From Labilithrix sp. (GTDB taxonomy: Bacteria > Myxococcota_A > Polyangia > Polyangiales > Polyangiaceae): 59,405 bases of DNA. The translations under genes were made by a program, and so were the position numbers. Under the pieces are notes generated by a model. That model did no database searches and was not told the origin of the DNA. It saw nothing but the letters and a program-made list of their open reading frames with translations. Shown here piece by piece: positions 8,502 to 16,227 of the stretch. The DNA is taken from positions 1 through 59,405 of the forward strand of contig JAHBWA010000043.1 in the NCBI GenBank assembly GCA_019637195.1. Direction: 5' to 3'. Position 1 is the first letter of the stretch. Every line of letters begins with the position of its first letter.

Positions 8502-9839
8502 TTGCAGGGCGACAAAGCGCTCATCCTGGGCCTGCTGAACATGCTCGAGCGGGAGCTGCTCCCCGCGATCGAGCGTGGCGATGCGCAGGCGTGGAGCCGC
8601 GCCAATCGCATCGCCGACGGCGTCCTCGCGCTCCTCACGGACGACGAGCGCGAGGCGATCGAGCTGCCGAGCCGCGTCGGGGTCCTCCAGGCGCTCTACA
8701 CCGCCGCCAAGGTCACCCGCGAGGACCGCTCCGCGCGCGCGTGCGCGCTCTACACGTTCGTCACTCGCGGCAAAGAGACGATCGACGCGCAGCGCCTCAG
8801 CCGGCCGCCCTCGATGCGCCCCGGCGCGCGCGGACCGGCTTCGATTCGCCCGCCTCCTCACAGCATCATCCCGCCGCCCGAGCGGAAGATGCCCGAGTGG
8901 GTGCCCGAGAGCGGCGTCCTCGGCGGCTTCCGCCTCGTCCGGCCGATGGCGAGCGGCGGGCTCGGTTCGCTCTTCCTCGCTCACCGCCTCGAGGACGAGG
9001 GCGATCCGCTCGCGCCGCAGGTCGTCCTCAAGGTGCCGCACGACGCCGGCGCGCTGCTCGCGCACGTCCCGGAGGAGGAGCTGCTCGCGCAGTTCCGCGC
9101 CGAGGCCTCGGCGCTCGCGGCCATCCCGCTCCATCCGAACCTCGCGCGCATCCTCGCGTTCGACGTCGCCGCCAAGCCGAAGCCGTTCCTCGTGATGGAG
9201 CTCGTCGAGGGCCGCACGATGGAGAAGGACCTGGACGAGAAGACGATGACGATGGGCCGCGCGCTCGACGTCCTCGACGGCGTGCTCGCCGGTCTCGACG
9301 CGATGCACTCGACCGGCGTGGGGCACCTCGACGTGAAGCCGGACAACGTCATCGTCCGCCGCGAGACCGGCGCGGCCACGCTCGTCGACTTCGGTCTGAG
9401 CGGCCGCACGGTCCGCAAGAAGTGCGGCAACCCGATCTACGCGGCCCCCGAGGTCTGGAACGACGACCGCGAGCCGGAGAGCGCCTTCGCCGCGGACGCG
9501 TACTCGTTCGCGTGCCTCGCGTTCGAGACGCTCACCGGCAAGATCCTCTTCGACTCGGACGACCTCTTCCAGATCATCCGCCAGCACCTCGCGCACGACG
9601 GCCTCCCGCCCGGGATCGCCGAGCTGCGCGCGCGCCCCGAGCTCCGCAAGCTCGCCGAGATCCTCTCGCGCGCCCTCCGCGCGAGCCCGGCGCAGCGGAC
9701 GCGCATCCGCATGCTGCGCACCGAGCTCGGGCGGCTCGCGCCGCAGCTCCGCGATCTCCAGTGGCCGCTCCGCGGCGCCGATCGCTGGGAGAGCTCCCCG
9801 TACTCGGTCGACGATCTCGAAGAGACCTACGTCGGCTGA
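8502..9839 (+). CDS. Soluble eukaryote-like Ser/Thr protein kinase
   Basis: The product has about 445 residues. The first 120 or so are helical with a Pro/Arg linker (PPSMRPG...PPPHSIIPPP). The kinase domain follows: Gly-rich loop ASGGLGSLF, ATP lysine in VVLKVP, catalytic loop HLDVKPDN (HRD read as HLD), DFG and the P+1 segment APEVW. All phosphotransfer residues are present, so it is probably active. There is no membrane segment, unlike the other kinases in the window. The TTG start is chosen for its GGGAGAG ribosome site 8 nt upstream. Targets are unknown. Confidence 0.88.
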   Translation: MQGDKALILGLLNMLERELLPAIERGDAQAWSRANRIADGVLALLTDDEREAIELPSRVGVLQALYTAAKVTREDRSARACALYTFVTRGKETIDAQRLSRPPSMRPGARGPASIRPPPHSIIPPPERKMPEWVPESGVLGGFRLVRPMASGGLGSLFLAHRLEDEGDPLAPQVVLKVPHDAGALLAHVPEEELLAQFRAEASALAAIPLHPNLARILAFDVAAKPKPFLVMELVEGRTMEKDLDEKTMTMGRALDVLDGVLAGLDAMHSTGVGHLDVKPDNVIVRRETGAATLVDFGLSGRTVRKKCGNPIYAAPEVWNDDREPESAFAADAYSFACLAFETLTGKILFDSDDLFQIIRQHLAHDGLPPGIAELRARPELRKLAEILSRALRASPAQRTRIRMLRTELGRLAPQLRDLQWPLRGADRWESSPYSVDDLEETYVG

Positions 9840-9896
9840 CCACGGGTGGTCGCGCACGCTCGCGCTTCGCGTCGCGCGACGGCCGGACGCCCTCCC

Positions 9897-9946
9897 CGAT
9901 CGCCTCGATCGCTGCCTCGCGAGCGGTCGGGGCTTCGGTCTTTTTT
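9897..9946 (+). terminator. Possible terminator after the kinase gene
   Basis: A CGATCG-CCT-CGATCG hairpin (9897-9911) and a weak second stem (CGAGC/GCTTCG) precede a run of six T (9941-9946). The strong stem is far from the T run, so this is tentative. Confidence 0.3.
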
Positions 9947-10003
9947 GGGACGCGCAGCGGACGGCGGCTTGCCTGCGCTGCGCGCGAACCCCACGTTGGG
10001 CTC

Positions 10004-10339
10004 GTGATCAGCTACGCGTTCGTCGATGGGTTCACTCGAGTCGCTCGCGACGAGGCCATCGAGCGCCTCAAGCGCGCGATCGCAGAGGCCGACGGCGTGA
10101 TCGTCGACTTTGCGTTCTTCGGAGCCCAGGCGATCCGGCTCACGGTCGAGCTGGACGCGGCGTCGCTCGCGGTCCTTCGGCGCGCGTTCGCCGAGGCGGA
10201 GATCGAGCTGTTCTCGCGCTGCGTCGCGGACCTCGACGCGGCGAAGGGAATGGACGCCGCGCATCCCATCGTCGCCATGCTTCACGTCGCGTTCGTCCCC
10301 GCCGAAGCCGACGCCGGCGTCGCCGCGCACGCGACCTGA
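10004..10339 (+). CDS. Hypothetical protein, about 111 residues
   Basis: From GTG 10004 the product alternates amphipathic helices and strands (ISYAFVDGFTRVARDEAIER, DGVIVDFAFFGAQAIRLTVE), suggesting a small alpha/beta fold. No signal peptide, metal site or family was recognised. It lies between a kinase gene and a hybrid histidine kinase gene, both on the same strand, with gaps of 160-230 bp, so it may be independent. No Shine-Dalgarno or -10 motif supports the start strongly. Confidence 0.5.
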   Translation: MISYAFVDGFTRVARDEAIERLKRAIAEADGVIVDFAFFGAQAIRLTVELDAASLAVLRRAFAEAEIELFSRCVADLDAAKGMDAAHPIVAMLHVAFVPAEADAGVAAHAT

Positions 10340-10570
10340 CGCGCGCTCGGCGGAGGTCGCGTCGCGCCGGTCGCACCCGAACCGCCTGGCCGCCATGGCG
10401 ATGCTGGCGCAGTGCCTGCGAACGCCGGGACCTGCCGTTGCGTCGCCCTACCGCAGCGCGCGTGTAGGTCGCCCGCGCACGCGCGCGTCGTCGGGCGCCA
10501 TGCATGAACGTGCGTAGGAGGCAGAGCGCCGCGTTGACCGCGGGCGCTCTCGGTCGAAGCATTGTCCGTC

Positions 10571-13219
10571 GTGAACCGCCGCGTGGAAGAGGCGGGGGGC
10601 TTTCGCGGGCGAAGAGAGCAGGCGGCCGTCTCTCGGACGCCGACGATCCTCCTCGTCGACGACCACCCGCCGAACCTCATGGCGCTCGAGGCGATCCTCG
10701 AGCCGCTCGGCGGTCGGCTGCTCTACGCAGGGTCGGGAGAGCAGGCGGTGGAGCTCGCGACGCGCGAGGACCTCGCCCTCGTCCTGCTCGATCTGCAGAT
10801 GCCGGAGCTCGACGGCCTCGAGACCGCGGCGCTCCTGAAGAAGAACAGCCGCTCGCGGGCCGTGCCGCTCATCATCCTCACCGCAGGCGAGCCCACGCGC
10901 GCCGAGCTGGCGCGCGGCTACGCCAGCGGCGCGGTCGACTTCCTCTTCAAGCCGCTCGATCCCGACGTGCTCCGCTCGAAGGTGTCGGTCTTCGTCCAGC
11001 TCTACGAGCAGCGTCACGCGAGCAGCCGCGACTCTCTGGCTCCGCGCTCCGACGAGGGGGGAGGTCGCTTGAGCGAGCGGCTCGTCGCGGCCGCGCCCGC
11101 CTCGGAGCAGGCCGCCACGGTGGAGGCGCTGGTCCGCATCTACGCGGCGCTCAGCGAGGATCTCGACGTCGCGAACCTGGCGCAGCGGCTGGCCTCCGAA
11201 GCGATGGATCTCACCCAGGCCGCCGGCGCCGCGTTCTACTACCGTGGGGCCGGGGGAGCGGCCCGCACCGCGCACGTGGGGAGCCTCCACGACGCGCTCC
11301 GGGAGCTCGAGCCGTCGAGCGCGGTGTTCCGGCGCGCGTTCGAGGACCGCGGAGTGGCGCGCTACGACGACGTCCGTTCGCGCGCGGACCTGGCGGCGCC
11401 GCGGTCCGTCGGGAGCTTGATAGGGGTGCCGGTCATCGCGCGCTCGGGGGAGATCGAGGGCGCGCTCGTCCTCGCGCACGACGCGGCCTACGCCTTCGAC
11501 ACGCGCGACGAGGAGCTCGCCGTCGTCACGGCGACGTACGCCGCCGCCGCGTTCGAGAACGCCCGCCTCTACGAGGAAGCGCGCGAGGCGAGGCACCGCG
11601 CGGAGCTGGCGGAGCTCGAGCTGCGCGCCGGCGAGGCGCGACTCCGCATCGCCCTCGAGGCGGCGGGCCTCGGCACCTGGGACTTCAACCCCATCACGGA
11701 CACGCTGCGCTGGGACGCGCGGTGCAAGGCCCTCGCGGGGCTCTCGGCGGACGCGGACGTCACTTACCGGTCGTTCCTCGACAGCGTCCACGCCGACGAC
11801 CGCGCGCGCGTCGCCGCTGCGGTGGACCGCGCGCTCGACCCGCGGACCGACCATCAGTACGACGTCGAGTACCGCACCGTGGGGATCGAAGACGGCGTGG
11901 AGCGATGGGTGAGCGCGCGCGGCCTCGCCATCGCGGAGCACGGCAGGACCGTGCGCTTCATCGGCGCCATGCTCGACGTCACGACCAAGAAGCGCGTCGA
12001 GGAGGAGCGCGCCGCGCTGCTCGCCAGCGAGCGCCGCGCCCGCGCGGCCGCCGAGAGCGCGAGCCGCTCGAAGGACGAGTTCCTCGCGACCGTCTCCCAC
12101 GAGCTGCGCAACCCGCTCAACGCGATCCTCGGCTGGTCGCGCGTGCTCGTCGAGGAGCGCGACATCGACGCCGAGCGGCTCAAGAAGGGGCTCGACGTCA
12201 TCCTCCGCAACGCGAAGGCGCAGGTCCAGCTCGTCGAGGACATCCTCGAGGTCTCGCGCATCGTCACCGGCAAGCTGCGGCTGTCGACCGGCACGGTCGA
12301 CGTCGCCGGGGCGCTCGAGGCGGCGGTCGAGACGGTCCGCGCGGCGGCGCAGGCGCGCCGGGTGTCGCTCTCCACGCGCGTGAACGGCGCGGCCGGGACG
12401 ATCATCGCGGACGAAGATCGAGTCCAGCAGATCCTGTGGAACCTCCTCTCGAACGCCGTGAAGTTCACGCCGGCCGGCGGCGCCGTCTGTGTGAGCGCGG
12501 CGCGCCTCGACGACGCCGTCGAGCTCGTCGTCGAGGACTCCGGTGAGGGGATCGAGCCCGATTTCCTGCCGTACGTGTTCGATCGCTTCCGCCAGTTCGA
12601 CGGCTCTACCACCCGCCGCCACGGCGGCCTCGGGCTCGGCCTCGCGATCGTGCGCCACCTCGCGGAGCTCCACGGCGGCGTCGTCCGCGCCGAGAGCAAG
12701 GGCCGGGGACGCGGCGCGACGTTCACCGTGACGCTGCCGCTCTCGCCCTCGCTCTCCCTCGCCACCGACGAGGAGCGCTCGGCGACCCCGAGGCCGCCTC
12801 GGGCGAAGACGGAGCCGCGGAAGCTCCTCGCGGGGCGGCACGTCCTCGTGCTCGACGACGACGGGGACATGCGCGATCTCATCGGAATGATCCTCGAAGA
12901 CGCGGGCGCCACGGTCTTCGCGGCGAGCAGCGTCGCGGCCGCGGTGTCCGCGATCGAGGAGCGCACACCGGACGTCGCCGTGTCGGATCTCGCGATGCCC
13001 GGCGAGGACGGCTACGCGTTCGCCGAGCGGGTCCGCACGCTGGCCGCCGAGGCCGCCCGCCGGGTCCCGCTCGTCGCGATGACGGCCTACGCGCGCGCCG
13101 AGGACAGGCGGCGCGTCCTCGCTGCCGGGTTCGACAGGCACGTCGCCAAGCCGATCGAGCCCGAGGAGCTCGTCGACGCCCTCGTCGCGGTCATCGCGCT
13201 GCGCGGCGAGCCGGAGTGA
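10571..13219 (+). CDS. Hybrid histidine kinase: REC-GAF-PAS-HisKA-HATPase-REC
   Basis: The product has about 882 residues and no membrane segments, so it is a cytosolic sensor. In order: a receiver (LLVDD, acceptor in LLDLQMPELDG, lysine in FKPLD), a GAF domain, a PAS domain with a C-terminal PAC strand, the H-box VSHELRNPLN, the N-box NLLSNAVKF, G-boxes DSGEGIE and GLGLGLAI, and a second receiver (VLDDD, SDLAMPGEDG, AKP). Both receivers keep their phosphorylation residues, suggesting a phosphorelay with an external input through the first one. GTG 10571 is chosen; TTG 10562 is an in-frame alternative. The cognate Hpt protein or output is not in the window. Confidence 0.92.
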   Translation: MNRRVEEAGGFRGRREQAAVSRTPTILLVDDHPPNLMALEAILEPLGGRLLYAGSGEQAVELATREDLALVLLDLQMPELDGLETAALLKKNSRSRAVPLIILTAGEPTRAELARGYASGAVDFLFKPLDPDVLRSKVSVFVQLYEQRHASSRDSLAPRSDEGGGRLSERLVAAAPASEQAATVEALVRIYAALSEDLDVANLAQRLASEAMDLTQAAGAAFYYRGAGGAARTAHVGSLHDALRELEPSSAVFRRAFEDRGVARYDDVRSRADLAAPRSVGSLIGVPVIARSGEIEGALVLAHDAAYAFDTRDEELAVVTATYAAAAFENARLYEEAREARHRAELAELELRAGEARLRIALEAAGLGTWDFNPITDTLRWDARCKALAGLSADADVTYRSFLDSVHADDRARVAAAVDRALDPRTDHQYDVEYRTVGIEDGVERWVSARGLAIAEHGRTVRFIGAMLDVTTKKRVEEERAALLASERRARAAAESASRSKDEFLATVSHELRNPLNAILGWSRVLVEERDIDAERLKKGLDVILRNAKAQVQLVEDILEVSRIVTGKLRLSTGTVDVAGALEAAVETVRAAAQARRVSLSTRVNGAAGTIIADEDRVQQILWNLLSNAVKFTPAGGAVCVSAARLDDAVELVVEDSGEGIEPDFLPYVFDRFRQFDGSTTRRHGGLGLGLAIVRHLAELHGGVVRAESKGRGRGATFTVTLPLSPSLSLATDEERSATPRPPRAKTEPRKLLAGRHVLVLDDDGDMRDLIGMILEDAGATVFAASSVAAAVSAIEERTPDVAVSDLAMPGEDGYAFAERVRTLAAEAARRVPLVAMTAYARAEDRRRVLAAGFDRHVAKPIEPEELVDALVAVIALRGEPE

Positions 13220-13270
13220 ACGAGCGCGCGCCCCCCTCGACCGCCCTGGCGGCGCGGCGACCGACGGCGC

Positions 13271-13771
13271 TCAGCGGCGCTCGCCCTGGCCGTGGCGCTC
13301 GCCTTGACCCTGATGGCTCGCCGCGCTCGACCCGTCGGCAGGCGGCCGCCGGCGGACGCCGCCGCGCCGGACGTGCGGGGCCTCACCGCCCTTCTTCCCA
13401 GCGATGCGCGCCTCGTCGCTGCTGAACTGGTGCGCGGTGCCGGCGGCGTGCGCGGCCCTCCCGCCCTTGCTCGCGATCTGCTTCACGCGCTCACGGTCCA
13501 TCGCAGCGAAGCCCCGGCGGCGCGGGCGAGGCGCGTCGTTCGGCGTCGTCGCGCGCGCTTGCTCCGGCGGCGCGACGTGCGCGGGCGGCGTGGCCTGGTC
13601 CGGCAACGAGGCTTGCTCCGGCAGGTCGGCGTGATCCGGCACCGTGGGGATCTCCGGCGCGACGCTGACGCTCTCGGGCGCCGTCGCGGCGTTCGGACTC
13701 GCGTGGTCGGGGGTGGCCGGCGCGACATCCGAGCTCGCGTTCTCCTCCGGCTTCTTCTCTTCGATCGGCAT
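13271..13771 (-). CDS. KGG-motif stress protein with a Pro/His/Ala repeat N-terminus
   Basis: The product has 166 residues. The C-terminal part holds two KGG-type segments (VKQIASKGGRAAHA and ARIAGKKGGEAPHV), as in YciG-like general stress proteins. The N-terminal 90 residues are disordered and repeat short units such as PDHA, PEQA and PDQA. The start at 13771 has AGGAGA 8 nt upstream. Longer upstream frames are Arg-rich and rejected. YciG-type proteins have been linked to desiccation and stationary-phase stress in other bacteria; a similar role here is inference. Confidence 0.75.
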   Translation of the reverse strand: MPIEEKKPEENASSDVAPATPDHASPNAATAPESVSVAPEIPTVPDHADLPEQASLPDQATPPAHVAPPEQARATTPNDAPRPRRRGFAAMDRERVKQIASKGGRAAHAAGTAHQFSSDEARIAGKKGGEAPHVRRGGVRRRPPADGSSAASHQGQGERHGQGERR

Positions 13772-14176
13772 GACGATTCTCCTGCGGCAAGTCCGCGTGC
13801 GCGGGGCCAGTCTCAAGATGTATTCCGCTGAGTTGCCAAGCGACGCTCGTGCCATCCGGACAGGCGCCGTAACCGCAGCCGCGCGCGTGAAATCGCGTGT
13901 CACCGCGCGACAGTCGTGGCGGGGTGCCGCCACTCTGCTGGAGCTTCCGCGGCAGAACGGCGCGGTCGCGCGTCGCTCCGCTCGAGCGACGGGAGCCGTC
14001 TCCTCGCGCCCGGGTGCTCGCCGGGCACGTGTCCTCCGTTCGCGTCGGCGAGCGAGCGCCGTGGCGAGCGTCGGGACGCTCCGCGGGGGCGCGTCGTGGT
14101 CGGTCTGCAGAGGCGGTCGCCACGGCAGAGAGCGCGCGCGTCCTCGGTCGCGTTCGTTCGGGCGACCGAACGGTGG
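13772..14176. other. Divergent intergenic region, no gene
   Basis: About 400 bp separate the KGG stress gene (minus) from a stand-alone receiver (plus). It holds the Shine-Dalgarno of the KGG gene next to its start and a -10-like hexamer just before 14190. The middle contains relatively AT-rich words (AAGATGTATTCCGCTGAG, about 13816-13833) that could belong to the stress-gene promoter. No coding potential was recognised. Confidence 0.4.
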
Positions 14177-14182
14177 TAGCCT
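14177..14182 (+). promoter_or_regulatory. Candidate leaderless -10 element (TAGCCT)
   Basis: TAGCCT ends exactly 7 nt before ATG 14190. There is no Shine-Dalgarno sequence, which is what a leaderless transcript would show. Confidence 0.5.
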
Positions 14183-14189
14183 AGCGAGC

Positions 14190-14591
14190 ATGCAAGCCAG
14201 CTCCTCGGCGCGGATGTCGGCAACGGACGCGGAGAGCGCGTGGGTGCTGCTCGTCGACGATCACGAGGACGGCCGCGAGCTGCTCGGCGAGTTCCTGTCC
14301 TTCAACGGCTACCAGGTCGAGGGGTGCGCTTCCGGCGAGGACGCTCTCGAGCTCGTCGCCAAGCGCGGTCGGCCGGGGGTGGTGATCACCGATCTATCGC
14401 TCGGGCTGATGAGCGGGAGCGAGCTCGCGCGCAAGCTCCGCGGAGAGACGAAGACCGCGTCCGTGCCGATCCTCGCGGTCACCGGCCACGCCGGCTTCGA
14501 CGATCCGGAGCGGCTCTTCACCGCCGTGCTCGTGAAGCCGGTGGTGCTCCCCGACCTCGCGGCGGTGCTGAAGCGCGCGATCGGCGGGTAG
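14190..14591 (+). CDS. Stand-alone response regulator receiver
   Basis: The product has 133 residues and consists of a single receiver domain. Acidic pocket residues are in LLVDDHEDG, the phosphoacceptor in ITDLSLGLMSG, the Thr in AVTGHAG and the Lys in LVKPVV. There is no output domain, so it probably acts by protein-protein contact or as a relay element. The nearby hybrid kinase (10.6-13.2 kb) is a possible partner by proximity only. The ATG at 14190 fits the leaderless -10 spacing; an in-frame ATG at 14214 is less likely. Confidence 0.88.
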   Translation: MQASSSARMSATDAESAWVLLVDDHEDGRELLGEFLSFNGYQVEGCASGEDALELVAKRGRPGVVITDLSLGLMSGSELARKLRGETKTASVPILAVTGHAGFDDPERLFTAVLVKPVVLPDLAAVLKRAIGG

Positions 14592-14606
14592 CGCGACCCA
14601 CCGCGG

Positions 14607-14969
14607 TCAGCCGTCGCCGGGCTTCGTCCGCGCGACCTCGCTGCGCAAGGCGCGGATGACCGAGGCGGGGCGCCCGCGCAGCTCGTCGAACAGGCGCTCG
14701 CGATCGGAGTCTCCGGACACGAGGTCCGCGATCGTCACGCCGAGCGCGCGCGCGACGCGAGCCAGCGTCCCGACGCCGGGAACGACGAGCCCTCGTTCGA
14801 GCTCGGAGACGTACCCGCGTCCGAGGCCGGTCTCCTCGACGAATGCGTCGAAAGCGAACGCGGTCTCCGAGCGCAGGTCTCGTATCCGCTGACCGATCCG
14901 CGCCGCGAGGGGATCGGGCCGATCGCGGTGCCTCGATCGAGGGCGCTTCGAGGCTACGACCTTCGCCAT
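14607..14969 (-). CDS. XRE-family transcriptional regulator
   Basis: The product has 120 residues. A Lys/Arg-rich N-terminus is followed by a lambda-repressor-like helix-turn-helix: IGQRIRDLRSE, then the recognition region GLGRGYVSELERG, then VARALGVTIADLV. The C-terminal 35 residues are charged and could mediate dimerisation. It converges with the receiver gene (stops 15 nt apart). A GGTTCG/CGAACC inverted repeat lies 33-50 nt upstream of its start and could be its own operator. Confidence 0.85.
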   Translation of the reverse strand: MAKVVASKRPRSRHRDRPDPLAARIGQRIRDLRSETAFAFDAFVEETGLGRGYVSELERGLVVPGVGTLARVARALGVTIADLVSGDSDRERLFDELRGRPASVIRALRSEVARTKPGDG

Positions 14970-15001
14970 GACTCGGTTCTAGCGCAACCCGTGAAGTCGA
15001 G

Positions 15002-15019
15002 GGTTCGTGCTCCCGAACC
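15002..15019. promoter_or_regulatory. Inverted repeat upstream of the XRE gene, possible operator
   Basis: GGTTCG (15002-15007) and CGAACC (15014-15019) are separated by 6 nt, 33-50 nt upstream of the XRE start. A TAGAAC hexamer lies 6 nt before that start. No other gene begins within 150 bp, so autoregulation is the simplest reading. Confidence 0.35.
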
Positions 15020-15183
15020 TTGTGCCGCGAGCGTGTTACGGGCCGACAAACCCGCCGCAGCGGGGCCGGTCGCCCGATGCGGCGCCCGGCGGCAGTTGGC
15101 GCGCTCCGACCGGAGAGCGCGCGCGCAGCTCTGCCGAGCGTGGTCGTGACCCCCCGGGCGCCCCGGCGGTCGACCTCAGCGCA

Positions 15184-15642
15184 TCAACGGCGACGCCGCG
15201 TCGCGGCCGGCACGGGGCGCGCGGGCGGGACCGAGAGGTGACGGCTCGCGATCACGTGCTCGCCGGAGCGGTGGCGCCCGAAGCGGACGGCGAGGCACGT
15301 CGCGAGGGCGTCCAGGTCGAGGGGCTGGGTGAAGCACGCGTCGAGCTCGGGCGGCCGGCGGACGTGGACGTCTGCGTAGCCGATGACGACCGCCGCACGT
15401 GTCGTCCGCAGCGCGCGCGCGAGGTCGAAGAGCGACCCGTCCCGGAGGCCGAGGTTGCCGACCAGGCCTTCGATCGCGATCGCGTCCATCACGGCGCGCG
15501 CCTCGAGGCACGAGGCCGCCGACACCGCGTTGAAGCCTCGACCGAGCAGCCGCGCGGCGAGCGCGTCCGCGGCGCGCGCGTCGTCGTCGACGACGAGCAC
15601 GAGCGGAGCCTTCATCGGAGCGTCGTGCGGGGTGCGGCGCAT
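15184..15642 (-). CDS. Degenerate receiver-domain protein (pseudo-receiver)
   Basis: The product has 152 residues with a receiver fold beginning LVLVVDDDARAADALA. The acidic pocket is intact, but the segment that should contain the phosphoacceptor Asp reads GLVGNLGLRDGS (Asn in its place) and the conserved Lys is replaced in CFTQPLD (Gln). It should not be phosphorylated in the usual way. The C-terminus is a basic tail (RRRR). ATG 15642 is chosen because TATGCT ends 6 nt upstream; ATG 15615 is an alternative. Confidence 0.75.
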   Translation of the reverse strand: MRRTPHDAPMKAPLVLVVDDDARAADALAARLLGRGFNAVSAASCLEARAVMDAIAIEGLVGNLGLRDGSLFDLARALRTTRAAVVIGYADVHVRRPPELDACFTQPLDLDALATCLAVRFGRHRSGEHVIASRHLSVPPARPVPAATRRRR

Positions 15643-15648
15643 TCGGTC

Positions 15649-15654
15649 AGCATA
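15649..15654 (-). promoter_or_regulatory. Candidate leaderless -10 element (TATGCT)
   Basis: On the minus strand TATGCT ends 6 nt before ATG 15642. There is no Shine-Dalgarno sequence. Confidence 0.45.
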
Positions 15655-15915
15655 GCCCACGAGCTCGGTCGCGTGTATCTCGATAGAGATACCACGGCCC
15701 TTCGCTACGTTTCTGGTGCGAGGAGGTACGGTGGGCGGGCGCCGTGTCGCGCGTGGCGCCGCGTTCTCACCCTCGCCGCGGGCCTGGCGCGCGACGGCGG
15801 CGACCGCGTGTAGCACGACGTCACGCCCTGGGGCCCCGACGCCGTTACGAGTCGAGGACTTACGACCGCTCGCCCCCGCTCGCGACGGAGGTATCGCCCT
15901 TGCTTACGGCCGGGA

Positions 15916-16194
15916 GTGGTGCCGCTCGTTGCAGTCTCGGGGGCGGAGTGCGTCGACGCGCTCGCCGCGGCCGGCTTCTCGCTGACGGCGAGGACCAGCG
16001 CCGACGTGACCCTGACGAAGGGGCTGCGCGTCGTCGTCGTGCCGGACGTGCCGATGCTCCCGCCCGAGGAGCTCATGGCGATCCTCCGCAGCGCCGGCGT
16101 GCCGTACTCCGAGTTCCTCGATCTCCTGAGCGAGGCGCCGACCGATCCCGCGATCTCGCGGACGCGCCTCTCGCAGTCCGCGCTGCCGCGTTGA
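15916..16194 (+). CDS. HicA-like dsRBD-fold protein lacking the catalytic His
   Basis: The product has 92 residues and follows the HicA/YcfA layout: VSGAECVDALAAAGF, a strand, RVVVVPDVP, then PEELMAILRSAGVPYSEFLDLL. In HicA toxins the strand carries GSHH, whose His cleaves mRNA. Here the equivalent segment is RTSADVTL with no His, so nuclease activity is unlikely. No HicB antitoxin is adjacent. The start is one of two consecutive GTG codons (15916 or 15919). It could be a domesticated HicA relative or a decaying toxin; assignment is by pattern only. Confidence 0.5.
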   Translation: MVPLVAVSGAECVDALAAAGFSLTARTSADVTLTKGLRVVVVPDVPMLPPEELMAILRSAGVPYSEFLDLLSEAPTDPAISRTRLSQSALPR

Positions 16195-16227
16195 ACGAGG
16201 TCCGCGCGCTACGCCGCGCGACGCGCC

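Noticed and set aside
13771..14191. N-terminal extension of the KGG protein
   Set aside because: The extension is Arg/Pro-rich, whereas the ATG at 13771 has a good AGGAGA ribosome site and begins the protein-like sequence.
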